A DNA stretch of 64,000 nucleotides from Jeotgalibacillus malaysiensis (GTDB taxonomy: Bacteria; Bacillota; Bacilli; Bacillales; Jeotgalibacillaceae). The notes under the pieces are model-generated. The model saw only the letters and a list, made by a program, of their open reading frames with translations. It ran no database searches and was not told the DNA's origin. The translations under genes were made by a program, and so were the position numbers. The stretch is from contig CP009416.1 of the NCBI GenBank assembly GCA_000818095.1, positions 259,501 to 323,500 of the forward strand, given 5' to 3'. Numbering within the stretch: position 1 is the stretch's first letter; each line of letters begins with the position of its first letter. This document shows positions 60,456 through 64,000 of the stretch, in pieces.

Positions 60456-61655
60456 TTGGCCACACTATTATTGCTTATTATTTACCTTGCGTTTATTAGT
60501 CTGGGCCTCCCGGATTCTATTCTTGGTGCTGCCTGGCCGGTCATGCAGCCGGATCTGAATGTACCGATCGAAATGGCAGGGCTGCTGTTTATGACGATTG
60601 CGGGTGGAACGATTATCTCAAGTCTGGTCAGCGGCAGGTTGCTTAAGAGATTCGGTACAGGGAAAGTTGCAGCTGTCAGTACGCTAATGACAGCTTTAGC
60701 ACTTAGCGGCTTTTTCCTTGCCCCATCGATTATCTGGCTGTTTGTATGTGCAGTTCCGCTTGGACTTGGAGCAGGTGCAATTGATGCTGGTCTGAATGCT
60801 TATGTAGCGACTCATTACCATGCGCATCATATGAGCTGGCTGCATTCCTTTTGGGGTGTTGGCGCAACGCTTGGTCCTGTCATTATGGCTCAATTCATCA
60901 TCGGAGATCCTGCCTGGAGAGAGGGGTATCTGATGATTGCAGGCATCCAGTTTATTTTAGTACTCATCTTATTTCTGACGCTTCCTTTGTGGGGAAAAGT
61001 GAAGGCAAAACCTTTTGCAGAAAAAGAGCCTGAAAAAGTTGAGAAGAAAACTGAGAATGTTCGGCCGATTAAAATCAAAGGTGTAAAGCTCGCACTCACC
61101 GCATTCTTTTTCTATTGCGGTGTGGAGGCACTGGTCGGACTGTGGGGCGCGAGCTTCCTTGTGAATATGAAGGATCTGCCGGCCGCTACTGCAGCCCAGT
61201 GGGTTTCTTTGTACTATGCAGGAATTACAGCAGGAAGATTTATCTCAGGCTTCGTTACATTTAAATTGAATAATAAAACCATGATCAGATCAGGACAGGT
61301 AATCGCGCTTGCAGGGGGAGTCCTGCTGGTATTACCGCTGCCAATTTACTTCTCGCTTGCAGGATTCATTCTGATCGGGCTTGGGCTCGCACCGATATTC
61401 CCGTCGATGCTTCACGAAACGCCTGCCCGCTTTGGCAGAGAGCATTCACAGACAATCATGGGTTATCAGATGGCTGTTGCGTACACTGGCAGTACATTTC
61501 TGCCGCCGCTATTTGGTCTGTTCGCTGCACATATAACAATTGGTCTATTCCCGGCAGTCGTGGTGCTGTCTATTGCAGCAATATTATTAAGCTCCGAATG
61601 GTTAAACAGAGTATTACGTTCACTGTCAAATCAGCGTGAAAAAGCAACTACCTGA
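60456..61655 (+). CDS. MFS transporter, sugar-type (GlcP/FucP-like)
   Basis: 399 residues, 12 helices. Begins IYLAFISLGLPDSILGAAWPVM; RLLKRFGTGKVAAVSTLMTALAL is the loop between helices 2 and 3, and GLGLAPIFPSMLHETPARFG lies late. Members import hexoses by proton symport. TTG 60456 with GGGAGGGAG 6 bases upstream. In an operon with the ROK regulator and controlled by the dual operator. Confidence 0.85.
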   Translation: MATLLLLIIYLAFISLGLPDSILGAAWPVMQPDLNVPIEMAGLLFMTIAGGTIISSLVSGRLLKRFGTGKVAAVSTLMTALALSGFFLAPSIIWLFVCAVPLGLGAGAIDAGLNAYVATHYHAHHMSWLHSFWGVGATLGPVIMAQFIIGDPAWREGYLMIAGIQFILVLILFLTLPLWGKVKAKPFAEKEPEKVEKKTENVRPIKIKGVKLALTAFFFYCGVEALVGLWGASFLVNMKDLPAATAAQWVSLYYAGITAGRFISGFVTFKLNNKTMIRSGQVIALAGGVLLVLPLPIYFSLAGFILIGLGLAPIFPSMLHETPARFGREHSQTIMGYQMAVAYTGSTFLPPLFGLFAAHITIGLFPAVVVLSIAAILLSSEWLNRVLRSLSNQREKATT

Positions 61656-61665
61656 GCATTGTCAT

Positions 61666-61730
61666 TTGCCTCCTTTTAAAAGAATCTGTAAAATTAAATC
61701 GTACACGATATATATTTTAAAAGGAGGCAA
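61666..61730 (+). promoter_or_regulatory. gpx promoter within a ribosome-site-sequestering inverted repeat
   Basis: A 16-bp perfect inverted repeat has arms TTGCCTCCTTTTAAAA (61666-61681) and TTTTAAAAGGAGGCAA (61715-61730). The right arm contains the gpx ribosome site AAAGGAGG. TTGCCT in the left arm and TAAAAT (61689-61694) form a promoter with a 17-base spacer whose start would lie past the left arm. Only read-through mRNA from the MFS gene would fold and hide the ribosome site. Confidence 0.65.
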
Positions 61731-61736
61731 TGTTAA

Positions 61737-62210
61737 ATGACTGTTTACGAATATACCGTCCAAAAACCGAATCACGAAGAGGTAAATCTGGCATCCTATA
61801 AAGGTAAGCCGCTGCTGATTGTCAATACAGCAAGTAAATGCGGTCTGGCACCGCAGTTTGAAGGGCTGCAGAAGCTTCATGAAAATTATGGGGACAAAGG
61901 ACTTCAGGTACTCGGCTTCCCATGTGATCAATTCAACAATCAGGAGTTTGACGATATTGAACAAACAACAGAACACTGTAAGGTCAACTATGGTGTAAGC
62001 TTCCCGATGTTTGCCAAAGTCAAAGTGAATGGAAAAGAAACGCATCCATTATTTGAATATCTAAAGAATCAGCAGAAGGGTATGCTGTCTAAAGAGATCA
62101 AGTGGAATTTTACGAAGTTTCTCGTTGATAAAGAAGGAAATGTTGTAAAACGTTATGCGCCGACAACGCCTCCTGATAAGATTGAGGAGGATATCAAGTC
62201 AATATTGTAG
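61737..62210 (+). CDS. bsaA: Glutathione peroxidase family thiol peroxidase
   Basis: 157 residues. Peroxidatic Cys35 in NTASKCGLAPQ, conserved FPCDQF, probable resolving Cys81 in TEHCKVNYG, and WNFTKF. Bacterial versions are thioredoxin-dependent peroxidases for organic hydroperoxides. Followed 10 bases later by an OhrR-type regulator, which probably controls it. Confidence 0.85.
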   Translation: MTVYEYTVQKPNHEEVNLASYKGKPLLIVNTASKCGLAPQFEGLQKLHENYGDKGLQVLGFPCDQFNNQEFDDIEQTTEHCKVNYGVSFPMFAKVKVNGKETHPLFEYLKNQQKGMLSKEIKWNFTKFLVDKEGNVVKRYAPTTPPDKIEEDIKSIL

Positions 62211-62220
62211 GAGGGCCTGC

Positions 62221-62664
62221 ATGAACGATTATCTCTCTCTGGATCAGCAGCTGTGCTTTGCAGTGTATGAAACGTCCAGTGAATTTAATAAGCTGTATAC
62301 AAAAGCGCTCGAACCGTTTAACCTGACTTACCCTCAGTATTTAGTGCTGCTGGTGTTATGGGAAAATGACGGTCTCGCACAAAAAGAAATTGGTGAAAAA
62401 GTGAGACTGGGCACAGGTACACTCAATCCTATGATTACAAGGATGACTGCAAATAGCTGGGTAACGAAAGAACGGTCTGCAGGAGATTCAAGAAGTGTCA
62501 TCATTTCACTGACTGAAAAAGCAAAGAATAATAAAAGGGATATTGCGCTTGCGATCAAGGAAGCCATTGAACGATGCGGCATTCAACCGGAGGAATATTT
62601 CGAGCTGATGAAGCTTCTTGGTTCAGTTCGTGATAAGATGAAGGGGAGCCGGATGGAACAGTAA
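62221..62664 (+). CDS. ohrR: MarR/OhrR family peroxide-sensing regulator
   Basis: 147 residues. The redox-sensing Cys12 sits in DQQLCFAVYE, as in OhrR of B. subtilis. The wing is GTGTLNPMITRMTANSWVTKERSAGDSRSV. OhrR oxidised by organic hydroperoxides derepresses its target, usually ohrA; here the neighbour is glutathione peroxidase. TAGGAGGGCC precedes the ATG. Confidence 0.85.
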   Translation: MNDYLSLDQQLCFAVYETSSEFNKLYTKALEPFNLTYPQYLVLLVLWENDGLAQKEIGEKVRLGTGTLNPMITRMTANSWVTKERSAGDSRSVIISLTEKAKNNKRDIALAIKEAIERCGIQPEEYFELMKLLGSVRDKMKGSRMEQ

Positions 62665-62729
62665 CGATTTTCGGCTAGTTCAAGTCACTAACGTATCAAG
62701 TGGTATTCTATTCTTTGGAGTGAAAATAG

Positions 62730-62876
62730 ATGGCAAAATCGAAAAAAAGCGGCGTAGGTCAGGGGACCGGCAAAAAAGGCTGGAACCGCTGGCAGGCAAA
62801 AGCGAAGAAAGCAAAAAGCTTTAAGCCTTATCAGAGTAAGGCTAATAAACAATCTTCTGGTTCTGAAGAGAAGTAA
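62730..62876 (+). CDS. DUF3934 small basic protein
   Basis: 48 residues, very basic. MAKSKKSGVGQGTGKKGWNRW and QAKAKKAKSFKPYQSK match the DUF3934 family of Bacillales. Likely a nucleic acid- or ribosome-associated protein, inferred only from charge. TTTGGAGTG precedes the ATG. Too short for most gene finders. Confidence 0.8.
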   Translation: MAKSKKSGVGQGTGKKGWNRWQAKAKKAKSFKPYQSKANKQSSGSEEK

Positions 62877-62914
62877 AAAATCCGGTCTTCCGTATGCGGG
62901 AGGCCGGATTTTTT
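62875..62914 (+). terminator. Rho-independent terminator
   Basis: AAAAAATCCGG.CTTCC / GGGAGGCCGGATTTTTT around a short loop after the DUF3934 gene. Confidence 0.9.
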
Positions 62915-62937
62915 GTTGACTGCAGTGTTTTTGCTGG

Positions 62938-63066
62938 TGATGGTAGTGTGTGGCCCTGCGACGGTAGGATACACCCGGGTTGATGGTAGCGACATGGCTC
63001 GTGACGGTAGTGAAAGCACAATCGACGGTAGCGACCACAAAAACAACAGTCGATCAACGGCGGAAT
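62938..63066. repeat. 21-bp periodic array, GGTAG class
   Basis: TGAYGGTAGYG cores with GGTAG at 62942, 62963, 62985, 63006 and 63027 (steps 21, 22, 21, 21), followed by diverging units. The intervening ~11 bases are not shared. It lies between the terminators of two convergent genes. Confidence 0.75.
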
Positions 63067-63090
63067 CTGCCCACCCAGCCGTCGTAAATC

Positions 63091-63122
63091 AAAAAATCCC
63101 CATTCACAAAAGAATGGGGATA
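63091..63122 (-). terminator. Terminator of the M28 gene
   Basis: On the minus strand, ATCCCCATTC / GAATGGGGAT with a six-base loop then TTTTTT. Confidence 0.85.
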
Positions 63123-63135
63123 ATCATCGCGCATG

Positions 63136-64000
63136 TTATCTCACTGACTGTTCAAAAATCATATCAGCTTCAACATCAACTTTTTCTTTATTTTTAGACT
63201 GTGATGGATGATCGAATTGTGCAAGATCATAGACGGCAGACCCTACAATTTCAGCGACATCCTGCAGTTTATCAATGTCGATTTTATCAATCGTGTCATC
63301 TGGCGTATGGTACCATGGCTCTAGCGGTGAGTGGATAAACAGAGCTGCAGGAATACCGGCTGCTGCAAATGGCACGTGGTCACTGCTGCCACCCTGAGAG
63401 AATGGTGTTGCTTCTCCGTTTAATTTCAGGCTGGACTTCTGAGAAAGCTCCGTCACAAGGTTTGGCTGTCCATCCAGTGTACGCATGACAAGATCACCAG
63501 CATCACGGCTTCCCACCATATCAAGGTTAAAGTTTGCCACTGTGTTATCTATTTCCTCATCACTTAACGTATCTACATAATGATAAGATCCGATCAAACC
63601 TAGCTCTTCAGCGCCAAATGTTACAAAGCGAAGCTCAGTGTCAGTCGGTACATTTTTCAGTACACGCGCAAGCTCAAGCGTCATCGCAGTACCAGACGCG
63701 TCATCATTTGCACCAGGTGCGCCTGGAACTGAGTCATGGTGTGCACCAACAACAATGATATCGTCATTTGCTTTTTTCTGATTTGTCGGCTCTTTCGTCG
63801 CAATCACGTTATGCGAAGTACGGTCGCCCGCTTCAGCACCTTCAACTGTTAATGTCGCAGTACTGCCTGCCAGCGCTTTAAGCGCTTCACCCTCGGATTT
63901 AGATAAGCTGACAGCAGCCACATAGCGCTCATCATATGCGCCAAGCGTTCCGTTCAGTACGCCATCAACGTTGTTATAAATCACGACACCAGCTGCGCCT
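63136..64000 (-). CDS. M28 family aminopeptidase (N-terminus outside window)
   Basis: At least 288 residues, open to the window edge. PA-domain sequence GAAGVVIYNN begins the visible part. Zinc-site motifs: VGAHHDSV, NDDASGT, FGAEELGLIGS, LDMVG and GSSDHVPF, the M28 (aminopeptidase Y/LeuAP) set with both zinc ions' ligands present. Secreted or surface enzyme releasing N-terminal residues. C-terminus is acidic and basic (SQSKNKEKVDVEADM). A terminator follows. Confidence 0.85.
   Translation of the reverse strand, partial: GAAGVVIYNNVDGVLNGTLGAYDERYVAAVSLSKSEGEALKALAGSTATLTVEGAEAGDRTSHNVIATKEPTNQKKANDDIIVVGAHHDSVPGAPGANDDASGTAMTLELARVLKNVPTDTELRFVTFGAEELGLIGSYHYVDTLSDEEIDNTVANFNLDMVGSRDAGDLVMRTLDGQPNLVTELSQKSSLKLNGEATPFSQGGSSDHVPFAAAGIPAALFIHSPLEPWYHTPDDTIDKIDIDKLQDVAEIVGSAVYDLAQFDHPSQSKNKEKVDVEADMIFEQSVR

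Noticed and set aside
62688-63057. Minus-strand frames across the DUF3934 gene and array
   Set aside because: Low-complexity Ser/His/Thr reading of the repeat; DUF3934 on the plus strand is convincing.
21265-63066. Reading the 21-bp arrays as CRISPR
   Set aside because: Repeats are short and degenerate, spacers are only ~11 bp, and no cas genes are visible.

Overview
The window looks like an ordinary chromosomal segment of a low-to-moderate GC Gram-positive, spore-former-type Bacillales (Bacillaceae/Planococcaceae range). The evidence is AGGAGG-type ribosome-binding sites before almost every gene, frequent TTG/GTG starts, and a Bacillus-like gene set: an RsbR-type stressosome protein, YdbS/YdbT bPH2 proteins, YjzC, a YfhD-like protein, DUF3934, OhrR, a YhaQ/YhaP-like exporter, oligopeptidase B and many small lipoproteins. 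The genus cannot be fixed from the sequence. I see no rRNA, tRNA, CRISPR array or prophage. One IS3-type element is present.

Layout. 0-12 kb: tail of an EF-G-binding (FusB/FBP) protein, an APH-type kinase, a charged triple-Ltp-repeat membrane protein, a PadR/DUF2812 pair, and a run of small unrecognised proteins (7.5-10.2 kb). 12-16 kb: FadR-type regulator divergent from a GlcD/Dld-type FAD oxidase plus BASS transporter operon. 16.8-21.1 kb: one minus-strand operon with two ABC modules and a GntR regulator, behind a promoter overlapped by a 24-bp palindrome. 21-38 kb: mixed accessory genes (GNAT, STAS/RsbR, PepSY, AraC-GyrI, zincin, Zn-PLC-like, Nudix, methyltransferase, DUF402, nucleotidyltransferase, VanZ, YdbS/T, M50-like). 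38.5-40.3 kb: an IS3-type element sitting inside an intergenic repeat array. 40.3-49.6 kb: MccF-like S66 peptidase, Nudix, methyltransferase, an Hsp33 paralogue with a TipA-type MerR regulator, a CPBP protease with a second TipA-type MerR regulator, several small decayed genes, and an Abi_2 (HEPN) protein. 49.7-64 kb: oxidoreductase, oligopeptidase B, DedA, an XRE regulator, a LytTR regulator with an N-terminal ABC-like domain lacking Walker A beside an ABC exporter, a ROK-regulated MFS operon, glutathione peroxidase plus OhrR, DUF3934 and the end of an M28 aminopeptidase.

Two things stand out. First, the window carries a set of intergenic arrays with a period of about 21 bp (two helical turns). 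Each unit has a conserved core of about 10 bp and a non-conserved half of about 11 bp. They lie at 21.27, 24.77, 38.54/40.21 (split by the IS), 50.84 and 62.94 kb, always just beyond the 3' end of a gene. Removing the IS with one copy of its 6-bp target duplication restores the 21-bp phase exactly. Second, eight small lesions (nonsense codons and one-base indels, mostly in short homopolymers) all fall in small accessory genes, and none in the long conserved ones. This looks like real decay, but assembly error has not been excluded.
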